From assembly GCA_039621445.1 (NCBI GenBank), contig CP154955.1, positions 47,972,086 through 48,036,085 on the forward strand: a DNA stretch of 64,000 bases. The letters are read 5' to 3'. This document shows positions 29,474-40,009 of the stretch, piece after piece (position 1 is the stretch's first letter; the number at the start of each line of letters is the position of its first letter). The notes beneath the pieces are model-generated. The model searched no databases and had not been told where the DNA came from. It saw only the letters and a program-made list of their open reading frames with translations. The translations under genes and the position numbers were made by a program. The stretch is from Euglena gracilis (lineage: Eukaryota > Euglenida > Euglenophyceae > Euglenales).

Positions 29474-32400
29474 GCGAAAAGGATTCCATGGAAATTCACA
29501 AACAAGTGAATGAATTGGTGGAAAGTGGGTTGGTGGAGAGTTACCCCAAAGGAAAGACCCCAACCCATTGTTCTCCAACATTTTTGGTAGAAAAGAAGGA
29601 AAGCCAATCGAAAAGGATGGTGGGCCAATACAAAAAGGCCAACGACCATGTGAAAAGTCATTCGGCATTTTTACCAAACATGGAACAAATGGTCGAAAAT
29701 TTGGCCCAATGTCAATGGAAATCAAAACTCGACCTAAGAAGTGAGTTTTGGCAAGTCGGTTTGAGTGAAAGGGCAGAAGAACTCACGGCATTTGTCACCC
29801 CGAATGGTCAAGTTTGGCAATGGAATTGCATGCCATTTGGAATTCAAGCCGCACCCGCAATTTTTCAAGAACTCATGGAAAGGGTGCTTTCGGAAATGAA
29901 GGAGAATCCAAAGGTTGCAAGTTTGTTGGAACCGAAAAATGGCCAAAGGAAATGTTCTGTTGGAGCATTTTTCGATGATGTCGGGGTGGGAGCATCGACC
30001 ATCCCCGAACATTTGTTTTTGTTGGAGGAACTTTTCAAAGTGGTGAAAAAGCACAAGCTCCGCATCAAGTTGACCAAGTGTGACTTTTTGAAAGAAAGCA
30101 TTGAGTACCTTGGTTTTTCGGTACAATGGGGATCATGGAGGCCGAGTGAGAAAAAGATTCAAGCTTTGGTGGATTTCAAAGTGAAAAGTTTGAAAGATCT
30201 CCGTGCTTTTTTGGGAGCTTGCAACTTTTTTCGTCGCCATGTGAAAGCATTCACTTGTTCAAGTGCGGATTTGACCGATCTTCTCAAGAAAAATGCAAGA
30301 TTTGTTTGGACCCAAAAAGAAGAAAAGCTCATCGAGGACATCAAGCAAAAACTTTTGGATGTGGTGCCCCTTGGGGTACCACGGTCATGTGGAGAAATGG
30401 TTGCCATAACCGATGCCTCCGACCGGGGGGGAGGTGGTACAATTTTTCAATGGCAATCATTGGACCCCTCTCAAGTCCCTCAAGGATTTGCAGCCCAAGG
30501 TATGTCCAAAGAAGGTGTGCTCATTCACAACTACCCAAATGAATTCCGGTTGGTCCCGATCGGGCATTGGAATTGGAAATGGTGCCCCACAAGATCCAGG
30601 TACTCAACCTTTGAACAAGAACTTTTGGCCGGTGTGCTAATTTTTTCAACGCAAAGTCGAATTTTGCAAGGTTTGCCGGTTGTTTGGTTTTGTGATCATG
30701 AGGCCCTCAAGAATATCTTCGACAAAGAACCCCCCGTGAATCAAAGATTGAGACGTTGGTTTTGTTTTTTGGGTCAATTCAAGATCAAGATTGTACATAC
30801 ACCCGGAATGAAGAATGAGTGGTGTGATTGGTTTTCGAGGAGTCATTTTGACCAAAAGTTCAATGTTGAATTCGAAAATTTGGCAAAAGATGCATTCGAA
30901 AAGATGGGCTCCCAATTGGATCTTTCTTTGCAAGTTTTGTCGTTTGAGATGAAAGATTTCAATTTTCCATTGGATTACCCATCGAGTGATTTTGCCGAGA
31001 TTTGGGAAAAATTCGAACCATGGAAAGCTCAAGTCATCGATGATTGTTTGTGGTTCAAGGCCAAAGACAGACTTTTTTGTGAGCGAAAATTGGCCATTCC
31101 CAAGGAAAGTCTTCCCCAAGTTTCATCGTGGTTAAATCGAGCCCATGGTCATCCTGGTCCCGAACGTACGCTTTGGTCATTTCTCCAAAATTTCCATTCA
31201 TCCCTCTCAAGAAAGCATTTGTTCGGTTTGTTTCGGAATGTTTTGGGTTCATGTCAAACATGTGTCATGTCAAAGCCAAGTTCACAAGCCGATCGTGGAC
31301 TTTTGGGTTGTTTGCCAATTCCTCCCCTTTGCAACGACATCATTATTCTCGATTTTGTCGCCCTTGATGAATTCAATTCTTTTGATTACGCTTTGGGCAT
31401 TGTGGATGGTTTGAGTCGGTTTTGTTTGTACCTCCCATGCCACAAAGAAGTGACGGGTGAAAAAGCCTTGAAGATTATTTTGAAAGAATTGGTGGAAAAA
31501 TTTGGTCGCCCCAACGAAGTTTTGAGTGACAATGACATTCGCTTCAAGTCAAGTTCCGGTTTTTACCAAGAGGCCATGAAATCACTCGGAATCAAGGTTT
31601 CGTTTTCTCTTCCGAGGCATCCTTCATCAAATGGTTTGATGGAAAGAGAAAATCGTTCGTTTGTGCAAACATTGAGATGTCTTGTGCACGAAACGGGTAC
31701 AAAGGATTGGCCAAAGTTGCTTCCGTACGTCAATTTTGTGATGAACAGCCAGATTTCAAGTTCGACGGGAATGTCTCCATCGGAACTTTTCCTCGGTCGA
31801 TCTCCATGGAAACTCGAAAGTGTTGGAGAACCGTGTGAAAGTCCATCTGTCGAAAATTGGATTTTGGAACAGCTTTTGATTCAAGAAAAGGCAAGTTTGA
31901 GGCTGAAACATCTCAGATATTTGGCGATGGAGCGGAAAAACAAGGTTCGGAAACCTGCCGTTTATGAAATTGGTCAATTTGTTCTCGTCCACAAGTCTCG
32001 ATGGCCCCGGAGAAAAGTCGAAATGATCGCCAGTCCATGGTTTGGACCCTACAAAGTTGTTCAAGTGCACTACAACTCTTTGCAAATTTTGGCATCTCCA
32101 TCATTGGGAGGTTTGGTGAAAGTTTCGTTCTCCCAAGTGAAACACTGGAGTTCTGTCCATGACCCACACAATGACACTTCGTTTTTGTCAGAGGAGTGTG
32201 AGGAATTTGATGGTGCACAAACCCCTGCTTCATTCACAGGTCACACAGACGACCGAGGAACAGGCGGCGAACAGCGAGGCGCAAGCGACGCACACAGAGG
32301 CGCACGCGACGAACGCACGACAAAACCAGAACACGACAGAACAAGGCCAGAACAGGAAACGCGAGGCGAAAGGCCCAGAACAGCCGAACGAGCACGCGAC

Positions 32401-33204
32401 GCACGGCCGAGCGCACGCGACGACCCACCAGAAACCCCAGAAGGACCCAGACCCCCGAAAGACCCAGTTCCCCAACCTTTTTCTTCACAGAATGTTACCA
32501 GAAACAAGGCCCGAGGGCCAGAATCAAGTTTCAAGTCAAAGAATTCAAATTTTCAAGTTGGTCGACATGGTGGAGAATCAAAGAGAATTTGGCAGAAAAA
32601 GTTGGAGTTGGAGAAAGAGAACTTGGAGGAGAGTGGACCTGAGGGTCCTTTGCAGCAGGCTGCTGCAGTAGCTGCTGCTGTTGGAGTTGCTGTTGATGAT
32701 CTTCAAATTGATGTTCAAAATGTTGATGTTGATCTTGCTGCTGTTGTTCCACAAGCTAAACTTCAACATGTTGATGTGCCTGGGCCTGTGGGCTCAGTGC
32801 TGCAGCCCTGTGCTGCAGACTTGTCTGCAGATTTGGTTTTCCCAGTTTCACAGCCAGAACCAGAAAAAGTCAGCAGTTTTGCTTCAGAATGTGTTTCAGA
32901 TTTGCCCAAAACAGCCAGACAGTTTTCAGAAATGGAGGCTGCAAAAATGGGTTTTTACAATGTTGAAGCCATTTTGGATCACAAGTTCAGAAATGGTTGG
33001 AGATTTTTGACAAACTGGGAGAATTCCCCAGTGCATTCATCAACATGGGAACCAGTCAGAAGTTTCATTTTGCCAGGTGGACAAATGAATTCAGTTTTTC
33101 AGAATTACATTCAGGACAATGGTTTGCAAGAGGTTTTGAAGAAAGTGCAGAAGAATGTGAATACCCAACCCAGTCCAGTTTTCACAGTCAAACTATTTCC
33201 ATGA
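29449..33204 (+). CDS. Pol of Element III: RT, RNase H, integrase, chromodomain (1251 aa)
   Basis: RT: CMPFGIQAAPAIFQELMERV and catalytic FFDDVG (residues about 174-179). RNase H: ITDASDRGGGGTIFQW, YSTFEQELLAGVL and VVWFCDHEALKN. Integrase: zinc finger (AHGHPGPERTLW ... CQTC, about 560-605), first Asp in IILDFVALDEF (about 634), second in VLSDNDIRF (about 693), Glu in SNGLMERENRSF (about 730), and GPYKVVQVHYNSLQIL (about 865). A long Arg/Glu/Asp-rich low-complexity insert (about 925-1010, GC-rich in the DNA) precedes a C-terminal chromodomain (VEAILDHKFRNGWRFLTNWE ... STWEPVRSF, about 1165-1205). All catalytic residues are present. The apparent start at 29449 is an artefact of the upstream 11-bp duplication. 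Confidence 0.92.
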   Translation: MLAKCWPMSEKDSMEIHKQVNELVESGLVESYPKGKTPTHCSPTFLVEKKESQSKRMVGQYKKANDHVKSHSAFLPNMEQMVENLAQCQWKSKLDLRSEFWQVGLSERAEELTAFVTPNGQVWQWNCMPFGIQAAPAIFQELMERVLSEMKENPKVASLLEPKNGQRKCSVGAFFDDVGVGASTIPEHLFLLEELFKVVKKHKLRIKLTKCDFLKESIEYLGFSVQWGSWRPSEKKIQALVDFKVKSLKDLRAFLGACNFFRRHVKAFTCSSADLTDLLKKNARFVWTQKEEKLIEDIKQKLLDVVPLGVPRSCGEMVAITDASDRGGGGTIFQWQSLDPSQVPQGFAAQGMSKEGVLIHNYPNEFRLVPIGHWNWKWCPTRSRYSTFEQELLAGVLIFSTQSRILQGLPVVWFCDHEALKNIFDKEPPVNQRLRRWFCFLGQFKIKIVHTPGMKNEWCDWFSRSHFDQKFNVEFENLAKDAFEKMGSQLDLSLQVLSFEMKDFNFPLDYPSSDFAEIWEKFEPWKAQVIDDCLWFKAKDRLFCERKLAIPKESLPQVSSWLNRAHGHPGPERTLWSFLQNFHSSLSRKHLFGLFRNVLGSCQTCVMSKPSSQADRGLLGCLPIPPLCNDIIILDFVALDEFNSFDYALGIVDGLSRFCLYLPCHKEVTGEKALKIILKELVEKFGRPNEVLSDNDIRFKSSSGFYQEAMKSLGIKVSFSLPRHPSSNGLMERENRSFVQTLRCLVHETGTKDWPKLLPYVNFVMNSQISSSTGMSPSELFLGRSPWKLESVGEPCESPSVENWILEQLLIQEKASLRLKHLRYLAMERKNKVRKPAVYEIGQFVLVHKSRWPRRKVEMIASPWFGPYKVVQVHYNSLQILASPSLGGLVKVSFSQVKHWSSVHDPHNDTSFLSEECEEFDGAQTPASFTGHTDDRGTGGEQRGASDAHRGARDERTTKPEHDRTRPEQETRGERPRTAERARDARPSARDDPPETPEGPRPPKDPVPQPFSSQNVTRNKARGPESSFKSKNSNFQVGRHGGESKRIWQKKLELEKENLEESGPEGPLQQAAAVAAAVGVAVDDLQIDVQNVDVDLAAVVPQAKLQHVDVPGPVGSVLQPCAADLSADLVFPVSQPEPEKVSSFASECVSDLPKTARQFSEMEAAKMGFYNVEAILDHKFRNGWRFLTNWENSPVHSSTWEPVRSFILPGGQMNSVFQNYIQDNGLQEVLKKVQKNVNTQPSPVFTVKLFP

Positions 33205-33956
33205 AATTTGGTGCCTTGGGCATCAGAAACTGACCCCAGCATGCACAACCAGCCAAAGAAAGCAGAATAACCCCTCTCTTTTCTAAGTGCCAGCCCAGCT
33301 GCTGAGGAGCAGGATGTCTGGGTGCAGAAGCCACAGGGCCAGAGGCACTTAGGTCTTGCACCTAAGAGTGGAATCAGCCTGAATTCGAATGCCATTTTGG
33401 CCAGGCCATGATTCTACCACCAGGTTCGCCGCAGCACCAAGCCACCACCAACAACAAGTCAGTTGATCATCTTCATCAGCACGATCTTCTTCATCATGTT
33501 CAATTTCAAGAAGTTTCCATGTTCAACAATTTGATGAAGATAGAGCTGTCGTTCACCAATTTCGTGTTCATTAACTTTGTTGTTCTTTGTCTTGATGTTC
33601 ACTGTTGGACATGTTGTTCACGGTTCAGACTGGAATTTCAGAATGATGTTTGATTATGGCTTTTCCCAGTTTTTTTTTGGAGAGAGAGAAAGGCCAGAGA
33701 GAGAGAGCAAACGGGAAAGAGAAAGAAAACCCCCCCACAGTCACAAACGACACAAGATGGCTGGTGTAAAAAGTTTTTGATTTCTCTTCCACTGCCCCCT
33801 GACCAAAAAAAAATAGTGAACAATTGATGCCGAGATTTTTACGGGCAAAGCTCACGAGTCCAAAAAAAAAAAACGCTCGCCTGAGATTCAGCAAAGTCTT
33901 TTGAGCCGCCTTTTTTGTGTGCTCGGTGGGGCTTTGCTCCACCAAGGGGGGGGGAT
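33205..33956 (+). other. 3' untranslated region and polypurine tract of Element III
   Basis: 750 bases with no conserved frame, ending in AAGGGGGGGGGA (about 33944-33955) immediately before the 3' LTR, a polypurine tract that primes plus-strand synthesis. A GAGA-rich tract lies at 33680-33730. Confidence 0.75.
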
Positions 33957-34361
33957 TGAAAAGGTGGCTTTGGCTACCTCCCCCCACCCCTGACCTCCCT
34001 TGGGCAGTGGATGAAAGAGACCGCCCCTGCTCATTGAAGAAAGGTGCAAGAACCACTCACAAATGGCCCATGTGTGCTTTATGGGGGGGGCCTTCTACAA
34101 AGGAGTCTTTCCCAACGCCCCCCCACCAACCGTCCCAACTTACCCAGCACATTCCTACTATGACGTCTGGTACTTTTGGTGTACATATCTTACCTTTGTG
34201 CACAGGCTGGCCTTTGGTACAAAATGTGTTTTGTGCTTATGGTTTGGAAGTAAAAGCGCCACGAAGGTCAAAAGGTCGAGGAAAAAGGAGAGTACAAAAA
34301 AGATCCTACGCAAAAGCTGAGTCCAAGAAGAAGAAGGGGAAGAAGGACTGAAAGCTTTACA
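33957..34361 (+). mobile_element. 3' LTR of Element III
   Basis: 405 bp, TGAAAAGG ... CTTTACA, partner of 26022-26444. It lacks a short insertion and about nine bases of the GAA microsatellite present in the 5' LTR. Confidence 0.9.
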
Positions 34362-34980
34362 ACCCCTCGACTTCTTCTCTGACCCTCTCGTTGCTATCCC
34401 AGTTATTCTTATTTTTTAAGCCCAGCACATTGACCTGTGCTTGCTTTTCAAAAAAAACGGGGCTGGGGTTATCGCCCCCCGGCCCTGCCGAGGCACTTCC
34501 CGTTTCCTTCGCCAGCCCACCTACCTTGGATGGTTGGGAAAACTGCAAAAATGCCTCCACCTCTTGGGCTGGTGTTGAAGAAACTGGTTGACCTTGAGGC
34601 AAAGGCAATGCAAAATCGGGTCACAATGGCAGATTCCCTAAATTTTGTACCCATGAAAAGTCTGGGTGAGGTTGCAACTCAAGCAGCACAAAACCGTACC
34701 CCATATTATGCAAAGGCAAAACCCCTGAAAAAGGCTCTGGAAAAGACGTTTGGTTGGAAATGACAACCTGGCCATCCCCTCCCTGAAATTCCAACATCTG
34801 TCCCATATTTGTGGGGGTTCTGAGTCCGGCGAAACTGGTTTCGGGAACCAAATCCCTGTTCCCCAAAACTCCAATCGTCGGATTTGCCATCTGAGATTGG
34901 GCCATTGGCTGATCATCAAAGAAAACATTCTGAGCAGGGATTTCCAACCCAAAACTTCCGACTGATGGCTGGAGCAAAAA
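34362..34980 (-). pseudogene. Gag N-terminus and 5' leader of Element II, right of Element III
   Basis: Minus-strand frame 34357-34608 encodes a Pro/Ser/Glu-rich segment (LPQGQPVSSTPAQEVEAFLQ...) that stays in phase with 25733-26016 across the Element III insertion. A further frame 34621-35001 begins beside the primer-binding site and reads SFGLEIPAQNVFFDDQPMAQ. These are the first parts of Element II gag and its leader. No domain is recognised. Confidence 0.55.
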
Positions 34981-34993
34981 TCTCTGCTTACCA
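34981..34993 (-). promoter_or_regulatory. Primer-binding site of Element II
   Basis: The minus strand reads TGGTAAGCAGAGA directly after the LTR terminus ...TGAAACA, consistent with initiator tRNA-Met priming with a one-base difference from the other sites here. It fixes the orientation of Element II and the inner end of its 5' LTR. Confidence 0.75.
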
Positions 34994-35212
34994 TGTTTCA
35001 CACCCGTGCTGCCATGTCCTACGGCAGTGCTGGGGTGAATCGAAAACCCCCGCCCCAGGCCAGTTTCCGGCGTAGGATCGTTTTTTGGATCCTGGAGCCG
35101 ACTTGTGTCTGAATTTTTTTCCCATTCTGTCCCCCCCCTGTGGCCGAAACTGGGCCATCATTCCCAAGGAGGAACCTCCCAGCAAACCCTCCCCGACCCC
35201 TGAGGGGGGTGA
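34994..35212 (-). mobile_element. 5' LTR of Element II, inner part
   Basis: 219 bp collinear with 12343-12555. The LTR is interrupted at 35212 by TG-1 and resumes at 53390. Confidence 0.8.
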
Positions 35213-35632
35213 GTGTACGTCCCCTGACTCTATTCCCACTGCCTGTCGGCCTACTTACACCCTCCCGTTGGAACAGAACCAGGAGAGTAACAAAAAAAGA
35301 AAGTCTTTCACTTAACTATTAGTTTTCATTGCCTTTGGGCTTATGCAGAGCACAAGGCAAACCAGGGGTGATTTTGGAACTTCAGTTCCAGTTGTGATCT
35401 CCTATCGGAGTTCAAATCTTCAAATCTTTGGTTTGCCCTTTTGGGCTAATGAACCATAAAACAAAACAAAGCTAATACCACCTGTGAAATGGAAGGCAGA
35501 TCCGGATAGGATAGGCTATTCCTAATTCTGCAATTTGTGTTGCAGAACATGGAATAGTACTATCTGGCATGACATTATACATTTTGCAGTTTGCTGCTGT
35601 GCACAGTGCCATGTTCATGCTGCCTGGTACAC
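35213..35632 (-). mobile_element. 3' LTR of TG-1 (family L1)
   Basis: 420 bp, GTGTACG ... GGTACAC on the + strand. It pairs with 52969-53389 (421 bp), which differs at only a few positions and shares a segment (GGTGATTTTGGAACTTCAG region) absent from the TG-2 LTRs. A minus-strand polypurine tract lies just outside 35632, which makes this the 3' LTR. Confidence 0.88.
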
Positions 35633-36370
35633 ATCCCCCTCCCAGGGCTTTGCCCGATTTCCTTACTGGACCAGGCCAGCAAGGACACAGGCAAGGCCGT
35701 GAGATAGAGGAACATTCACCAGGAAAGCATATCTTGGGTCTGCTTCTCCATCACAAGGTAAAAAACCAGAAAGGGAAGGAAGGAAGAGAGGGGAACCCAA
35801 AAAACCCAAAACGCGCAAAAGAGGTTACCCGCTTATGCGGCTACCTACTTATTGCGGTAAAGGGGTGGAAGTGGAAGAGCCCGCTCAGAAAGTGGGCCTG
35901 GAGGGTTTTCACTCCAGAAAGTCCCATCCACCCCGTTTGGGGTGTGCCTATGGCTCTTTGGGTGGTCTCATTCCATAATCGGAAAAGATTGCAGGGGTGG
36001 GGTGTGGAAGGAGGGGCACCTGGCCAGTCAAACCTGACAAGGGAGGTAAACCTATTTACAAAACCAACTGCCGGCGACAGCGATTTTACCCGGGAGGGAA
36101 ACGGGAGAGGAGTGGGGGGCTGGTCTAAAGACCTTACAAAGAATTTTTGCTGTCTGGCAGTCTTATTGGGGCCTTAAGGCCGAAAAGTAACAAGTTGGGA
36201 ACTATTATTACGGTGTGCGCGCTGTGCGCTGTGCGTCTTCTTAATGGCGGCCTATACCGCTGGGGAAGACTTCGCAGCGCGGCACGGACACGATGTTGCC
36301 GATGGGGTATCCCCAGAGGCTTATACCTCGGAATAGCGGGCAGTAGCCCTAAAAAACTGTAGATTTGGCA
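35633..36370 (-). other. Polypurine tract and conserved 3' UTR of TG-1
   Basis: The minus strand carries CCCTGGGAGGGGGAT next to the LTR. The following 700 or so bases match 948-1660 (Element I) and 43271-43985 (TG-2). Conservation between an autonomous-type element and gag-only elements suggests a shared cis-acting region, such as packaging or 3'-end formation. No frame is conserved. Confidence 0.65.
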
Positions 36371-39300
36371 TTTGTGCCTTGGGTTTGCAGCCTGTAGGCT
36401 GAAGGGTTGGCATTAGCCAAAAATAATGGGCGGGGTAGGCTTTATCGCCCAGAAACATTGCCTTGCGGAATATACATGGCATAAAGATACTACTGGGTGT
36501 ATACCCGAATCAAAAAAATTCGGCATGTTGCCAAAAAGATCATACATGAGGTGTACAACCGCAAAAAAATGCAGAATTGTGGCAGGCTGCTGCCAATTCA
36601 CAGAACAACCGTGGCTTATACCACTTTGAAAAACCACTTTGGTGTGGCTTATACCACTTTGAAAAACCGCAAATGAACTGTGAATGCACATAAAAGAATG
36701 CAACATTGTTTCAGTGCGGTGAAATTCATCACTCTGTACCTTTCAGTACAATCAAAGGCATGATACCTCCAAAAGCAAGAGTGTGCGTATGAAAAATTGT
36801 GGGTATCCCCATACTGCGCACAAGAAAAAAAAGCTGGATTTCACCATTTCTGAGTTATGGTTCTTATAAACCTTGCAGAATGACACCATTGGTGTTGCAG
36901 ATGATGACCATTGGGTCCTCCGAATTATATCGGTAAGGGCATCCCACTGAATGAAGCGGGGGGGGGGGGGGCAAGAATGCCGTTGGTGTGGTAAGCAGGA
37001 AAAAATACTGCAAATATGACAAAATCTCATCATTAGTGACTATGCCACTGAGAAATACTGACTTTTGTCAGATTTTTAGGGAAATCCCTATCAGGATTTA
37101 GGGCAGAAATGCAGATTCTGCGTCGAGAATTGCATTTTTGTCACCAAAAGTGCAACCTTGTTGCATTTTGAGTCATTTAAGACTGCAAATTTGCCAAGTG
37201 CACATAGTGCTTGTTGAGAGTGTCCAATAACACTGCATGTTTGTTGTTGTATAGATTTTGGGATTTGGGTGTCTAATAACACCACATCACCCCAAAAGCT
37301 GTAAAATTGTGCAAAACGCAAAAAAATCAAAAATACGCTTGAAAATACAAGTAAAACATGTCTATGACATCTTGAGCAAAGGAAGAATTGCCATTATCAG
37401 CATATCCCTTTGCATTCCAATCTGGCATAGTGCCTCATGGTCACTCCCATTAGGGACGTGTGTGCCAGAATAGGGAAAAATCTCCAAAAAAAATTGCAGA
37501 AAAGCAATGATTTACATGAAAATTTGCACATAAGTGCTCCTAAAAATGATAAAAATGATTCTAGTGAGTCGAAATGGCTCCAAATTGTGGGCTATAGCCC
37601 TCTGAACTGCACCAGGCCTAATAGGCCATACACAGGGGGTAATGGGCAGAATGCTGCCAACGGTACTAAAAAAATGGCCATTGACCAATCTGGTAACCAA
37701 TGGTAATTAGCCATCAGAAACGATGTGGGGAACAGTATAGAAGCCTTTCAGGCTGATTTGCCAGTCTGGTACACGATCGTACAAGATCTGGCTCAAAATT
37801 TGGCTTTTGGCCGGATTGGCTGGGCTTAATTCAATTTTTCACGATCTCCTCAAATAAGAGTACCGTGCAGAGTTACAGCGATCTGTTTGCACCGCTGGAC
37901 GGCTCATCGAACGAGCTGTCGAATGAGGGGTAACATGGCCTATCGGCCAGCTACAGGCGCTGAGATACGTCTTTGATCTTTTGCCTGTGTGAGTGAGCTT
38001 TTGTTATAAGCTCCCATAATTTATTCTACAAATGGTTTCTATCTCATAGGCACTACTACATACAGTCAAAACCTCATGGTACGAGGTGCCAGAAATTTTG
38101 AAGCTTTTGTGGTGGTTTTGAGGCTATGCCAAAGTGACACTTATGTAAATCTGCATAAAACCAGCCTATTTGGCTTGTTTTGGCCAATTCAGCCACTTTC
38201 AGTCATGGAATATGGCTTTTTGTGCCATTTTTCGAGGTCATATGGACTTTTCACTCTATAATATGGATTTGTGGACCTTTGGTCCTTTTGGTCCTTGCAT
38301 TTTGTGCAAATTGGTCCGATGGACCCATGGACCACATGGGTAATGGCCCATAGGCCTTGCACATCATAGGGTGCACTGGTCACATAGACCTAAGGCTAAG
38401 TGGTCAAGTCCACAAAAAGGCATGTTTGAATGAATTTTCTTCTTTTTTTTGGGGGGGGGGCAACTATGTTGCAGATTTTCTCAAGGAATTCAGATTTTCT
38501 CAAGGAATTCAACTTATTTCCCTATCGGGATTCACTTCTGCAATAAGAAAAAGGCCACTTTGTTCACAAAACTCACAAAGCTGTGCAAGTTCATGGGAAA
38601 AAATGCAGTATTTGCAATGTATCCTAAAAACTTATCACACACCTTGTGTTTTTGCAAATAGCTGTGAAATTAGCGCAATTGTGCGCTTGAACGATCAAAA
38701 CACCTTTGGTGTTCGCCAATTTGACCAACACTTTCGTGGTCAAAGAAGGGAGGGATGGCTACTTTTCTTGCTTAAGTAAACCAAATCTGCATTTTGAGCA
38801 TGTGGTTTGCAAATCAACAACAGAAGTGCCATTGTGACATATGTACACAAACATCTTTGGGACTTATTCCCAAAAGAGTATGGTTGGGTTGGGCAGATAC
38901 CCATTTGTAAGACATACGCAATTGTGCGAGATTTGCGCTATGCACTGGTGGGAGGTGGGGGGGGGCTGTTTGTGCGCTATGCGCGGTGTGCAAAACAATA
39001 TGCACGCGATGAGCGCTATGCGCGTGGGGTGCGCAATATGCGCGGGGGTGTGAACATAGGCGCGGTGATTGGGGGCGCCATATAGCGCGGGGGAGGGGGG
39101 CATTATGCGCAGGATTTGCGCTATGCGCGAGTGTGGGTGGCGCCATAGGCGCAGCGTCTGTGCTATTCGCACTTTGCGCAATATGCGCAGGGAGGCGCCA
39201 AAGGCGCGGGGGTGGTGGGTGCCATAGGCGCTTGAGTGGCGGGGGCGCCATAGGCGCGGGGGTGGTGGTTAGTTTGCTTTCAGTTATTTCCTTGTGTGTT

Positions 39301-40009
39301 TGGTTGTTGGTTGTGTGGAAATTTCTCCTAGAGTGCACACCTTGGGTGGAGGTGCTGAGTAGTTGTCCTTGTCGCGCATTTTGGTCCGGGGGGGGGGGTG
39401 GAGTGTGTAAGAAAAATTGTATGCGAATTTTAGCTGCGGGGGGTGTACAGGATTGTCTGCAATCGACAAACCCGGTGGAAAACGAAAAATGAAAGCAGCT
39501 GGGCGACTACTCGACACCATTCGAATTTCAGGCCTTAGGGCTTTCGTCTTGGAACCCAGTGAAACGATGGGGGGTTAAGCTACTTGTTACCCCTACCGCA
39601 TGTGGCACGTTTGTGAGTATGCGGTGGGTAAGGGGGGCACTTTCTCTTTACCCCGGGTTGAAAACGGTGTTGGTGTTGTAGAAAACGGTATTGCTGTCAT
39701 CGAAAACGGTATGTAAAAATGATGAGTAGTGGAAGTTTTGGGGGGAAAGAAGTTTGCGGAGCTGTGTGCATTCTTGGAGCGTAAATCCATTCAACCACAA
39801 GTGACACACATGGGGTATCCCCTAGTGCATCAACAACTGTTAAACACAAACACTATGTCAAAAATTTGGCAGAATTTTCAGCGGGGACACCGGAAAATCC
39901 TGGAACGATGACCAGAAAGGATACTGGGCAGGGGATAACTAGGGTCATGACTCCTGTCACCTCCTTTCTAGTAGCCTCTGTAATTCGCATTCCTGGGTTT
40001 CGCGTGTCT
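36371..40009 (-). other. Noncoding interior of TG-1
   Basis: 3.6 kb between gag and the 3' UTR with no RT, RNase H or integrase motif in any frame. It is collinear with 43986-48110 of TG-2. Notable contents are a GCGC/CGCG-rich stretch of short inverted repeats at 38935-39260 and many perfect short hairpins. The positions where TG-2 carries its two TA-flanked inserts are empty here (near 38604 and 39589). Confidence 0.6.

Noticed and set aside
32230-32534. Minus-strand frames of 80-97 codons within Element III pol
   Set aside because: They are the complement of the GC-rich, Arg/Glu-rich low-complexity insert in Pol and have no independent support.
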